A DNA stretch of 33,587 nucleotides from an uncultured Rhodospirillales bacterium (GTDB taxonomy: Bacteria; Pseudomonadota; Alphaproteobacteria; Acetobacterales; Acetobacteraceae): the NCBI GenBank assembly GCA_903893975.1, contig CAITOL010000134.1, positions 1 through 33,587 of the forward strand. The letters run 5' to 3'. The notes beneath the pieces were generated by a model. That model saw only the letters and a program-made list of their open reading frames with translations. It was not told the DNA's origin and searched no databases. Each line of letters starts with the position of its first letter. Within the stretch, counting starts at the first letter, position 1. Made by a program: the position numbers and the translations under genes. Positions 1 to 7,441 of the stretch are shown piece after piece.

Positions 1-562
1 TGGCCAGGACCTGCTGGACATGGAACCGGAAGCCCGCGCCGCCGCCGGCCTGTTCCTCGCCTTCCAATACCCGGTCGAATTGCCCGGCGTGAACAACGCC
101 AACTTTCTGCGCACCGCGCTGAACGCCCAGCGCCGCGCGCGCGGCGAAGCAGAAGTCGATGCGGTCGGATTTCTCAAACTGTCCCGCGCCGCCGCCAAGC
201 GCCTGTCGATGCCGGATGACATGCTGAAGCGCAACGTCAATGTCGGCTTCTCCGGCGGCGAGAAAAAGCGCAACGAAGTGCTGCAAATGGCGGTGCTGCA
301 ACCCAAGCTCGCCATCCTCGACGAAACCGATTCCGGCCTGGATATCGACGCGCTGAAAATCGTCTCCGATGGCGTCAATGCCTTGCGCGGTCCGAATTTC
401 TCCGCCCTCGTCATCACCCACTACCAGCGCCTGCTCGACCATATCGTGCCGGACCGGGTGCACGTCCTGGCCGGCGGCCGCATCATCCGCTCCGGCGGGC
501 CGGAACTCGCGCATCTGCTGGAAGCCGAGGGCTACGCCGCCGTGGTAGCCGAAGCGGCATGA
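1..562 (+). CDS. sufC: SufC, Fe-S assembly ATPase (5' partial)
   Basis: SufC is the cytoplasmic ABC-type ATPase of the SufBCD scaffold that builds Fe-S clusters. The reading frame is open from base 2, and about 186 residues are present of a family length near 250, so the start and the Walker A loop lie upstream of the window. Visible are the Q-loop region (FLAFQYPVELPGV), the ABC signature SGGEKKR, Walker B with catalytic Glu (LAILDETDSGLDID) and the H-loop His in LVITHYQRLL. SufC carries the DETDSGLD form typical of the family rather than a transporter ATPase. The stop overlaps the sufD start (ATGA), indicating translational coupling. SufB is expected just upstream but is not in the window. 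Confidence 0.97.
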   Translation, partial: GQDLLDMEPEARAAAGLFLAFQYPVELPGVNNANFLRTALNAQRRARGEAEVDAVGFLKLSRAAAKRLSMPDDMLKRNVNVGFSGGEKKRNEVLQMAVLQPKLAILDETDSGLDIDALKIVSDGVNALRGPNFSALVITHYQRLLDHIVPDRVHVLAGGRIIRSGGPELAHLLEAEGYAAVVAEAA

Positions 563-1809
563 ACGCCCCCGTTCCCGCCAGCCAAACGCAGGCCACCGCG
601 CAGGCTTTCCTGGCGCGTTACGACCGGCTGAAGGCAAGCCTGCCCGGTGATCCCGCGTTGCGTGCCGCCGCTGCTGCGGCCTTCGCGCAAACCGGTCTCC
701 CCGGCGCGCGTGAGGAAGACTGGCGCTACACCCAGCTGCGCCCGCTGGCCGAACTCGCGCTGCACGATGCGCTGCCGCCGCCAGACCTCGCCGGCCTGCT
801 GGCGCAGATCCCCGCGCTCGATGCCCCGCGCCTGGTCTTCGTCGATGGCCGCTTCGATGCCGGCCTGTCCACCGCCACCGCCGCGACGGGCACCCCGGCC
901 TATGGCAATCTGGCCCAGCCGATGGCGCACAAGCTGGTCGCGCTCAACACCATGCTGGCCGAAGACGGCGCGGCCCTGCACATTCCCGCCGGCGTCGATG
1001 CTGGCACCGTGCTGCTGATCAGCCTCGGCTCCGGCCAGGCCAGCCATTTCCATCCGCGCCACAGCATCACCCTCGACGCCGGCGCGAAACTGACCGTGAT
1101 CGATGTTGCCCTCGGCCAGGGCAGCTACCTGAACAACCCCGTGCTCTCGGCCCAGGTCGCCGAAGGGGCCAATCTGGTGCATCTGCGCCTGCAGCAAGAC
1201 GCCACCACCGCCTTCCACCTCTCGACCGTCTACGCCGATGTCGCCGCCAGCGGCACCTATGACAGCTTCGCCCTCACCCTCGGCGCCCGGCTGGCCCGCA
1301 TGGAAGTGCATGCCAACCTCAACGGCGCCGACGCCGCCGCGCATCTGAACGCCGCCCAACTGCTCGGCGGCCAGCAGCATGCGGACTTCACCACCGTGGT
1401 CCGCCACGCCGCCCCCAACACCGCCAGCCGCCAGACGGTGAAAAACGTGCTCTCCGGCAAGTCGCGCGGCGTGTTCCAAGGCAAGATCGAGGTGCTGCGC
1501 ATCGCGCAGAAAACCGATGGCTACCAGATGAACCAGGCGCTGCTGCTCTCGCCCGACGCGGAAATGAACGCCAAGCCGCAGCTGGAAATCTACGCCGACG
1601 ACGTCAAATGCAGCCACGGCGCCACCATCGGCGAACTCGACGCCGAACAGCTCTTCTACCTCCGTAGCCGCGGCATCCCCGAAGCCGCCGCCCGCACCAT
1701 TCTGGTCCGCGCCTTCCTGTCCGAAGCGCTGGACCCAATCGCCCATGCCGGCGCGCGCGATGCGATGGAAGCCGCCATCACCGCCTGGTGGGAAGGCCAA
1801 CCGGCATGA
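559..1809 (+). CDS. sufD: SufD, Fe-S cluster scaffold subunit
   Basis: SufD pairs with SufB and SufC in the SufBC2D complex, on which nascent Fe-S clusters are assembled in the cytoplasm. The product is 416 residues, normal for the family. An N-terminal helical region (EEDWRYT near residue 54) precedes the beta-helix core. The C-terminal motif DDVKCSHGATIG holds Cys351 and His353, matching the conserved Cys and His of SufD at the SufB interface, and is followed by the typical YLRSRGI segment. The start overlaps the sufC stop by ATGA and the stop overlaps the sufS start in the same way. A long antisense reading frame here is a GC-skew shadow. Confidence 0.97.
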   Translation: MNAPVPASQTQATAQAFLARYDRLKASLPGDPALRAAAAAAFAQTGLPGAREEDWRYTQLRPLAELALHDALPPPDLAGLLAQIPALDAPRLVFVDGRFDAGLSTATAATGTPAYGNLAQPMAHKLVALNTMLAEDGAALHIPAGVDAGTVLLISLGSGQASHFHPRHSITLDAGAKLTVIDVALGQGSYLNNPVLSAQVAEGANLVHLRLQQDATTAFHLSTVYADVAASGTYDSFALTLGARLARMEVHANLNGADAAAHLNAAQLLGGQQHADFTTVVRHAAPNTASRQTVKNVLSGKSRGVFQGKIEVLRIAQKTDGYQMNQALLLSPDAEMNAKPQLEIYADDVKCSHGATIGELDAEQLFYLRSRGIPEAAARTILVRAFLSEALDPIAHAGARDAMEAAITAWWEGQPA

Positions 1810-3026
1810 CCGACCTCGCCCGCATCCGCGCCGATTTTCCCATCCTGAATGAAACCGTGCGCGGCAAGAAGCTGGTCTTTCTAGACAGCGCTGCCTCGGC
1901 GCAAAAGCCACGCCCGGTGATCGACGCGATGGTGCACGCCATGGAGCACCAATACGCCAACATCCATCGCGGCCTGCATTGGATGAGCGAGCGCACGACC
2001 GACGCTTATGAAGCCGCCCGCGACGCCGCCGCCGGCTTGCTCAACGCGCGCGACCGGCACGAGATCATCTTCACCCGCAACAGCACCGAAGCCATGAACC
2101 TGATGGCGCACAGCTTCGGGCGCGGCATGCTCAAGCCCGGCCAGGCGGTGGTGATCTCGGCGATGGAGCACCATTCCAACATCATCCCCTGGCAAATGCT
2201 GCGCGACGCGCACGGCATCGAACTCCGGGTCGCCCCGATCACGGATGCCGGCGAGCTCGACATGCCCGCCTTCACCGCCCTGCTGGCCGATGGCAAAGTG
2301 GGTCTGGTCGCCATCACCCATATGTCCAACGTCCTCGGCACCTACACCCCGGCGGAGCGCATCACCCAGATCGCCCACGCCCGCGGGGCGAAGGTCATGT
2401 TCGACGGCAGCCAGGCCATCGTGCATCGCCGGATCGACGTCCAGGCCATCGACGCTGATTTCTACTGCTTCACCGGCCACAAGCTCTACGGCCCCACCGG
2501 CATCGGCGTGCTCTGGGGCCGCCGCGAATTGCTGGACGCGATGCCGCCCTTCATGGGCGGCGGCGACATGATTTCCTCGGTCAGCTACGAACGCAGCACC
2601 TGGGCCGAAGTGCCGCACAAATTCGAAGCCGGCACCCCGGCGATCATCGAAGGCATCGGCCTGAAAGCAGCGATCGACTACGTGCAGGCCATCGGCTACG
2701 ACGCCATCGCCGCGCATGAAGCCGCCTTGACCGACCACGCTCTGGCCCGGCTATCGGCCATCGAGGGCATCACCATCATCGGCCGCGCCCAGGATCGTGG
2801 CGGCGTGGTCTCCTTCACCCTGGACCGCGCCCACGCGCACGACATCGCCACCTTGCTGGACCGCCAGGGCATCGCCGTCCGCGCCGGGCATCATTGCGCC
2901 GAACCGCTCATGCGCCGCCTCGGCCTTGACAGCACCGCCCGCGCCAGCTTCGGCATCTACACCACGCCGGACGAAATCGACGCGCTCGCGGACACGCTGA
3001 CCAAAATCAGGGAGTTCTTCGCCTGA
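1806..3026 (+). CDS. sufS: SufS, group II cysteine desulfurase
   Basis: This PLP enzyme removes sulfur from L-cysteine, giving alanine and a persulfide for the SUF scaffold. ATG 1806 (MTDLARIRADFP) is preferred over an in-frame ATG at 1788 because it overlaps the sufD stop in the ATGA pattern used throughout the operon. The product is 406 residues. The PLP-binding Lys is about residue 226 in FTGHKLYGPTG. The persulfide-forming Cys is about residue 364 in RAGHHCAEPLM. The HH of MEHHSNIIPW and FDGSQA are also typical. The stop overlaps the start of the next gene (TGATG), the sulfur-acceptor protein SufU. Confidence 0.97.
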   Translation: MTDLARIRADFPILNETVRGKKLVFLDSAASAQKPRPVIDAMVHAMEHQYANIHRGLHWMSERTTDAYEAARDAAAGLLNARDRHEIIFTRNSTEAMNLMAHSFGRGMLKPGQAVVISAMEHHSNIIPWQMLRDAHGIELRVAPITDAGELDMPAFTALLADGKVGLVAITHMSNVLGTYTPAERITQIAHARGAKVMFDGSQAIVHRRIDVQAIDADFYCFTGHKLYGPTGIGVLWGRRELLDAMPPFMGGGDMISSVSYERSTWAEVPHKFEAGTPAIIEGIGLKAAIDYVQAIGYDAIAAHEAALTDHALARLSAIEGITIIGRAQDRGGVVSFTLDRAHAHDIATLLDRQGIAVRAGHHCAEPLMRRLGLDSTARASFGIYTTPDEIDALADTLTKIREFFA

Positions 3027-3487
3027 TGTTCGATGATGTGCGCGACCTCTACAACCAGACCATCCTGACCCGTGGCCGCGCGCCGCAGCACATGCACCGC
3101 CTGGCAGCGTTCGACGCCTCCGCCAAGGGCGACAACCCGATGTGCGGCGACCGGGTCGAAGTCTGGCTGAAATACGCCGAGGACGGCGCCATCGCTGAAA
3201 CCGGCTACCTCGCGCGCGGCTGCGAAATCAGCGTCGTCTCCGCCGACCTCATGGTGGAAGCGGTGCAGGGCCAATCCCCAGCCGATACCAAGGCGCTGTT
3301 CACCGCCTTCCGCACCCTGGTGCAAACCGGCGAATGCCCAGACTGCACCCCCGCACTCGCGCCATTGCAGCCGCTCTCCGCCGTGCACAAATATGCCTCG
3401 CGGGTGAAATGCGCGACCTTGCCGTGGCTGGCACTGCTCGCCGCCCTCGATGGCGTCAACCCCTCCAAGCCTGCCAGCAGTGAGTGA
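3026..3487 (+). CDS. sufU: SufU, zinc-dependent sulfur acceptor
   Basis: SufU-type proteins take persulfide sulfur from SufS by a zinc-ligand swap and pass it to the SufBCD scaffold. The 153-residue product has the three conserved cysteines: Cys40 in NPMCGDR, Cys66 in RGCEIS and Cys129 in VKCATLPW. The preceding Asp of KGDNPMCGD completes the zinc site. It also contains an extra CPDC pair near residue 110. It sits directly after sufS and overlaps it, as expected for a functional pair. SufE is the more usual partner of SufS in Proteobacteria, so SufU here is notable. An IscU-type scaffold is a less likely alternative, given the position and Cys spacing. Confidence 0.93.
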   Translation: MFDDVRDLYNQTILTRGRAPQHMHRLAAFDASAKGDNPMCGDRVEVWLKYAEDGAIAETGYLARGCEISVVSADLMVEAVQGQSPADTKALFTAFRTLVQTGECPDCTPALAPLQPLSAVHKYASRVKCATLPWLALLAALDGVNPSKPASSE

Positions 3488-3494
3488 GAATGGC

Positions 3495-3854
3495 ATGAAC
3501 GACACATCGCCAACCCAGGGCAGCTGGACCCCGGATGGGGAAGTCACCCCCAAGCCGAGCGAGGATGCGCTGATCGCCGCCTGCGCCAGCGTCTACGACC
3601 CGGAAATTCCGGTCAATATCTACGAACTCGGCCTGATCTACGCCATCGACATCGCCGATGACGGCGCGGTGAAGGTGGAAATGACCCTCACGGCCCCCGC
3701 CTGCCCCTCGGCGCAGGAGTTGCCGGAGCAGATCCGCGACGCCATCTTAATGGTGCCCGGCGTCACCGCCTGCGACGTCGATGTCGTCTGGGACCCGCCA
3801 TGGGATCAAAGCCGCATGACCGAAGACGCCCGCCTCGCTTTGAACATGTTCTGA
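3495..3854 (+). CDS. sufT: SufT-like MIP18 family Fe-S assembly protein
   Basis: This is a DUF59/MIP18-domain protein of the type found in bacterial suf operons, thought to help mature or deliver Fe-S clusters. ATG 3495 (MNDTSPTQG) gives 119 residues. An upstream in-frame ATG at 3450 lies inside sufU and is less likely. Diagnostic motifs are YDPEIPVNIYELGLIY, the conserved Cys in LTAPACPSAQELP, and the C-terminal DPPWDQSRMTEDARL, which ends in Met-Phe as in close relatives. It follows sufU by 7 bases and precedes sufA by 8. Confidence 0.92.
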   Translation: MNDTSPTQGSWTPDGEVTPKPSEDALIAACASVYDPEIPVNIYELGLIYAIDIADDGAVKVEMTLTAPACPSAQELPEQIRDAILMVPGVTACDVDVVWDPPWDQSRMTEDARLALNMF

Positions 3855-3862
3855 GAAAAACC

Positions 3863-4231
3863 ATGTCAGCCACCGTTTCTCCCCCCCGCCCGAAACGTGC
3901 TTTGCCACCGCTGATGCAGGTGTCAGACGCCGCCGCCGAACGGCTGCGCGGCCTCTATGCCGGCGGCCAGGAAGGCAAGCTGCTGCGCATCGCCGTCTCC
4001 ACCAAAGGCTGCTCCGGCCTGTCGTATGACATGAGCTGGGCCGATGCCCCTGGTCCCGGCGACGAACTCGTGCATGACAATGGCGTGACCGTTCTGGTCG
4101 ATCGCAAGGCCACCCTCTTCCTGATCGGCTCGGTCATGGACTATGAAGTGAAAGCACTGTCGTCCGGTTTCAGTTTCACCAATCCGAACGAGAAGGGCCG
4201 CTGCGGCTGCGGGGAAAGTTTCCACGTCTAG
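3863..4231 (+). CDS. sufA: SufA/IscA-type Fe-S carrier protein
   Basis: A-type carriers receive clusters from SUF and hand them to target enzymes. ATG 3863 (MSATVSPPRP) gives 122 residues with a short Pro-rich N-terminal extension before the HesB domain. An upstream ATG in the same frame lies within the preceding gene and is rejected. The three cluster-binding cysteines are present: Cys50 in STKGCSGLSY, then Cys114 and Cys116 in GRCGCGESF. It is the last dedicated SUF gene before cysE. Confidence 0.95.
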   Translation: MSATVSPPRPKRALPPLMQVSDAAAERLRGLYAGGQEGKLLRIAVSTKGCSGLSYDMSWADAPGPGDELVHDNGVTVLVDRKATLFLIGSVMDYEVKALSSGFSFTNPNEKGRCGCGESFHV

Positions 4232-4254
4232 CCCGGCTGGTGACGGAGGATACG

Positions 4255-5100
4255 ATGTCCAATTTCGGCTGCGACGATCTGACCGCCTCGCTCACCCAAC
4301 GCACCCGCCGGCTAGAGCCAGCCGCGGCGCTCTGGGCCACGCTGTGCCAGGAAGGCCGCAACGCCATGCAGCGCGAGCCGCTGCTCACCCGCACCATTGA
4401 ACGCGGGCTGAACGGCTATCTCGGCTTCGCCGATGCGCTGGCGCACCGCCTGGCGCATAAACTGGCCAGCGACGACCTCGGGGCGGAATGCCTCGCGGCG
4501 ATGGTGGCCGATGCGATGGAAGCCGAGCCGGGCCTGGTCGAATCCGCCGCCGAAGACCTTACCAGCACCCGGGACCGCGATCCGGCCTGTCCGGACCTGC
4601 TCACCCCGTTCCTGTATTTCAAAGGCTTCCACGCCATCCAAACCCACCGGGTCGCGCATTGGCTCTGGCTCGAAGGCCGACAGCATCTGGCCCGCCTGCT
4701 GCAGAGCCGCATGTCCGAAGTCTTTGGCGTCGATATCCATCCGGCGGCAAAACTCGGCCGCCGCATCATGATCGACCACGCTACCTCGGTCGTCATCGGC
4801 GAAACCGCCGTGGTGGAAGACGACGTCTCCATGCTGCACGAAGTCACCCTCGGCGGCACCGGCAAAGAAGGCGGCGACCGCCACCCGAAAGTCCGGCGCG
4901 GCGTGCTCATCGGCGCCGGCGCGAAAATCCTCGGCAATATCGAGGTGGGGGAGGGGGCCAAGGTTGGCGCGGGCAGCGTCGTGCTGTCGTCCGTCGCCCC
5001 CTACACAACCGTGGTCGGCGTCCCCGCCCGCCCGGTCGGCCCCCGCAACACCTGCATGCCGGCGCTCACCATGGACCAGTCGCTCCCCAGTCAGAGCTAA
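4255..5100 (+). CDS. cysE: Serine O-acetyltransferase
   Basis: CysE converts L-serine and acetyl-CoA to O-acetylserine, the precursor of cysteine. ATG 4255 follows a strong GGAGGA at 4245-4250. A GTG at 4240 in the same frame lies upstream of that site and is less likely. The product is 281 residues, with an N-terminal helical domain followed by a left-handed beta helix of hexapeptide repeats from about residue 165. Catalytic-type motifs are visible: DIHPAAKLG, MIDHATSVVIGETAVV and LGGTGKEGGDRHPK. Placement 23 bases after sufA suggests co-transcription and a supply of cysteine for SufS. It converges with the GNAT gene on the other strand. Confidence 0.95.
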   Translation: MSNFGCDDLTASLTQRTRRLEPAAALWATLCQEGRNAMQREPLLTRTIERGLNGYLGFADALAHRLAHKLASDDLGAECLAAMVADAMEAEPGLVESAAEDLTSTRDRDPACPDLLTPFLYFKGFHAIQTHRVAHWLWLEGRQHLARLLQSRMSEVFGVDIHPAAKLGRRIMIDHATSVVIGETAVVEDDVSMLHEVTLGGTGKEGGDRHPKVRRGVLIGAGAKILGNIEVGEGAKVGAGSVVLSSVAPYTTVVGVPARPVGPRNTCMPALTMDQSLPSQS

Positions 5101-5110
5101 AGGGGTAGGG

Positions 5111-5806
5111 CTAAGCCGCCAGCGCCGCACGGATCTCCGCCAGGCCCCGCTTGGCGGTGCCGTCCGGCGCGAAATTCTCTGGGTCCAACCAGCCCAGCAG
5201 CGCATCGCGGCACAGCGGCCACTCCTCGTCGGTGATGCTGTACCAGTCCGTGTCGCGCTGGCGGCCTTTCACCGTCAAATGCTTGCGGTGCCGGCCTTCA
5301 TAGACAAACCCCAGTCGATCCGCCGCCCGTTTGCTCGGCGCGTTCAGCGCGTTGCACTTCCATACCAACCGGCGATAGCCCAGGTCGTCAGCCGCCAGTT
5401 TCAGCAGCAGATACATCGCCTCCGTCGCAGCCCGGGTGCGCTGCATCTTCGGGCCAAACCAGATATTGCCCAATTCGATCGCGGCATTCTTCGGCTGAAT
5501 TTCCATCAGCGTCAGCCAACCCGTCACCTCCCCGGTCGCGACCGGCCGCACCGCCCAGGCAATCGGGTCATGCGTGGTGGAAAAATCCGCCACGAACCGA
5601 TCCAACGCCTCGGCGGAGGCAAACGGGCCATAGCCCATATACGCCCAGCTATCATCGCCGCCCTGCACCGCACGCCACAAATCGGCCGAATGCCGCCGAT
5701 GCAGCGGCTCCAACTCCACGTAGCGCCCGCTGATCTTCACTCGCGCAGGCAGCGGGCGGGGAATGGTATCAACCTCAGGGCCGACAGGTGGGGGCGTGGA
5801 CATCAT
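5111..5806 (-). CDS. GNAT acetyltransferase, RimJ/RimL-like
   Basis: This looks like an N-acyltransferase of the GNAT superfamily (Acetyltransf_3 type), using acetyl-CoA on an unknown amine. The start at 5806 overlaps the amidohydrolase stop as ATGA; an in-frame ATG 51 bases further upstream lies inside that gene. The product is about 231 residues. Typical features are the ELEPLHRRHSADLW beta-alpha start, IELGNIWFGPKMQRTRAATEA around the acetyl-CoA site, and the late segment NAPSKRAADRLGFVYEGRHRKH. Translational coupling links it to the amidohydrolase, but its substrate cannot be told from sequence. Confidence 0.88.
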   Translation of the reverse strand: MMSTPPPVGPEVDTIPRPLPARVKISGRYVELEPLHRRHSADLWRAVQGGDDSWAYMGYGPFASAEALDRFVADFSTTHDPIAWAVRPVATGEVTGWLTLMEIQPKNAAIELGNIWFGPKMQRTRAATEAMYLLLKLAADDLGYRRLVWKCNALNAPSKRAADRLGFVYEGRHRKHLTVKGRQRDTDWYSITDEEWPLCRDALLGWLDPENFAPDGTAKRGLAEIRAALAA

Positions 5807-6993
5807 AAAATCTCCGGAACACGCTCTGCTGGTGGCGTATTCCGGCTGCGGCCGCAACGGACAATCCCGTCGATAATCACCATGCCAATGCCGGGCAAAT
5901 CGCCCTTGCGCACACTATCGAGCAAATCCGCACCCGCCGAATGCTGCGCCCGGTCCATCAAGACAAAATCGGCCGACTTGCCGGCCTCAATCACCCCGCA
6001 ATCCAGCGCCCGCATCCGCGCCGTGTTGCCCGTCGCCAGGCAGAACGCCTGCTCGGCCGGCAAGTCCCCCAGCGAGGACAGCATGGCGATCATCCGCAAA
6101 ATCCCCAGCGGCTGCACCCCAGACCCGGCGGGGCTATCCGTGCCCAGAATCACCCGCTGCAACTGGCCAAGCTCCCGCGCGAAGCGCAGCGCCGTCAGCC
6201 CGGCCAGCTCATTGCCGTTATGCACAATCTCAATCCCGCGCCCGCAGCCTTCGCACAAGCAGCGTATCTGGCGCAGCGGCAGGGCGGTGTGCCCACCATT
6301 AATATGGCCGATAATATCCGCATCGGCCTCCAGCACCGTGTCGGCATCGATATAGCCGGAGCCCGGCACCGATGGCCCGCCGGTATGGATCGTGCTCTGA
6401 ATCCCCGCTTTCCGCGCCCATGCCACCATCTGCTTGGCTTCATAGCCCGCTTTGACGCTGCCCAGCCCCACCTCGCCCAGCAACGTCACCCCGGCGGCGG
6501 CGAGTTCGATGAAATCGCTCTCCACCATCCCCTGCTCAATCACCGGCGCCCCGCCGAGCACCTTCACCCCCGCCGGGCGGAAATTCGCATAGGCACGCTG
6601 GGCGGTAATCGCCAGCGCCTTCACCCCGATAATATCGCGCGGCCGGCCGGGCAAATGCACCTCGCCGGCCGAGATCATGCTGGTCACACCGCCGTTGAGG
6701 AACGACTCGATCCAGCCAAACTGTCCCTGCCGTGGGGTCCAATCGCCGAACACCGGATGCACGTGGCTATCAATCAACCCCGGCGCCAGCGCACAGCCAT
6801 GCGCATCAATCACCACCCGCGCATCGCCGATGTCACACTCCGCCGCCCGGCCAACGGCAACAATCCGACCGTCTTCGGCAACAATCGTGTCTGCATCGAG
6901 GATCGGCGCCTCGAGCAGTCCACTGAGCAGCAGGCCAATATTGCGAATGACCAGTTTTCCGACCTGTCGCTCAGGTCCTGCTGCCAATGCCAT
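5803..6993 (-). CDS. Enamidase-like amidohydrolase
   Basis: This metal-dependent amidohydrolase strongly resembles enamidase of Eubacterium barkeri, which opens the ring of 6-oxo-1,4,5,6-tetrahydronicotinate to 2-formylglutarate in nicotinate fermentation. The resemblance is recalled from family knowledge and runs to the C-terminal SRNTPPAERVPEIL. A complete ligand set is visible: His77 and His79 (GLIDSHVHP), Glu174 (LLGEVGLGS, where many relatives have a carboxylated Lys), His203 (TIHTGG), His230 (GHINGG) and Asp286 (LGTDSPAGSG). Length is 396. An AAGGA Shine-Dalgarno lies 6 bases before the ATG. It follows the DUF805 gene by 9 bases. Another cyclic amide or imide substrate is possible. Confidence 0.88.
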   Translation of the reverse strand: MALAAGPERQVGKLVIRNIGLLLSGLLEAPILDADTIVAEDGRIVAVGRAAECDIGDARVVIDAHGCALAPGLIDSHVHPVFGDWTPRQGQFGWIESFLNGGVTSMISAGEVHLPGRPRDIIGVKALAITAQRAYANFRPAGVKVLGGAPVIEQGMVESDFIELAAAGVTLLGEVGLGSVKAGYEAKQMVAWARKAGIQSTIHTGGPSVPGSGYIDADTVLEADADIIGHINGGHTALPLRQIRCLCEGCGRGIEIVHNGNELAGLTALRFARELGQLQRVILGTDSPAGSGVQPLGILRMIAMLSSLGDLPAEQAFCLATGNTARMRALDCGVIEAGKSADFVLMDRAQHSAGADLLDSVRKGDLPGIGMVIIDGIVRCGRSRNTPPAERVPEIL

Positions 6994-7002
6994 GTGCTGT
7001 CC

Positions 7003-7353
7003 TTATCTGCCGGGGATCGGGTCCGGACCGTAGCGGTTTTCCCCCACATTGCCAGGCACGAACAACATCGCGCAGGCAAAAATGAACCCGACCGCCGGGA
7101 TCATCTGAATCAGAATCGCCCAGCCCGTCCAGCCAAAATCACGGCAGCGCTGCGCACCAACCGCCAGGCTAGAAATGGTCAATGCCAGCGAGATCACCCC
7201 GGCAATCCCCATCAGCACAACCGAATCAGCCGCCGCGGCCACGCCCCAGACGATCGCCAGCACAATCATCACGGCGACAAAATACAAAAAGTAAGACTTC
7301 CGGTTGCGGCGGCCAGAAAACGTGAACAGATCTTCAGTAATCGGTTTCGACAT
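7003..7353 (-). CDS. DUF805 inner-membrane protein
   Basis: This is a 116-residue membrane protein of the DUF805 family, whose function is unknown. ATG 7353 (MSKPITEDLFTFSGRRNR) is preferred because a G-rich Shine-Dalgarno lies just upstream. Three or four hydrophobic segments are visible. Family marks are FSGRRNRKSYF near the start, AVGAQRCRDFGWTGW in the loop, and the C-terminal PGNVGENRYGPDP. It lies 88 bases after the flavoprotein and 9 bases before the amidohydrolase, so it is probably co-transcribed with the latter. Whether it is functionally linked is unclear. Confidence 0.88.
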   Translation of the reverse strand: MSKPITEDLFTFSGRRNRKSYFLYFVAVMIVLAIVWGVAAAADSVVLMGIAGVISLALTISSLAVGAQRCRDFGWTGWAILIQMIPAVGFIFACAMLFVPGNVGENRYGPDPIPGR

Positions 7354-7441
7354 GTAATCCCCCATTGGCCCCATTCGGGCGAACGGTAACAAATTGCAAT
7401 TCGAACGTCGTATCTGTCAATCAATCGTCACGTTGCCCAAT

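Noticed and set aside
532-1911. Long minus-strand reading frame opposite sufD
   Set aside because: It is antisense to an undoubted gene, and its Gly/Ala/Arg-rich translation has no family pattern. GC-rich codon bias keeps this frame open.
4964-7389. Two long plus-strand frames over the GNAT and amidohydrolase genes
   Set aside because: They are antisense shadows. The minus-strand genes carry complete motif sets and ribosome-binding sites.
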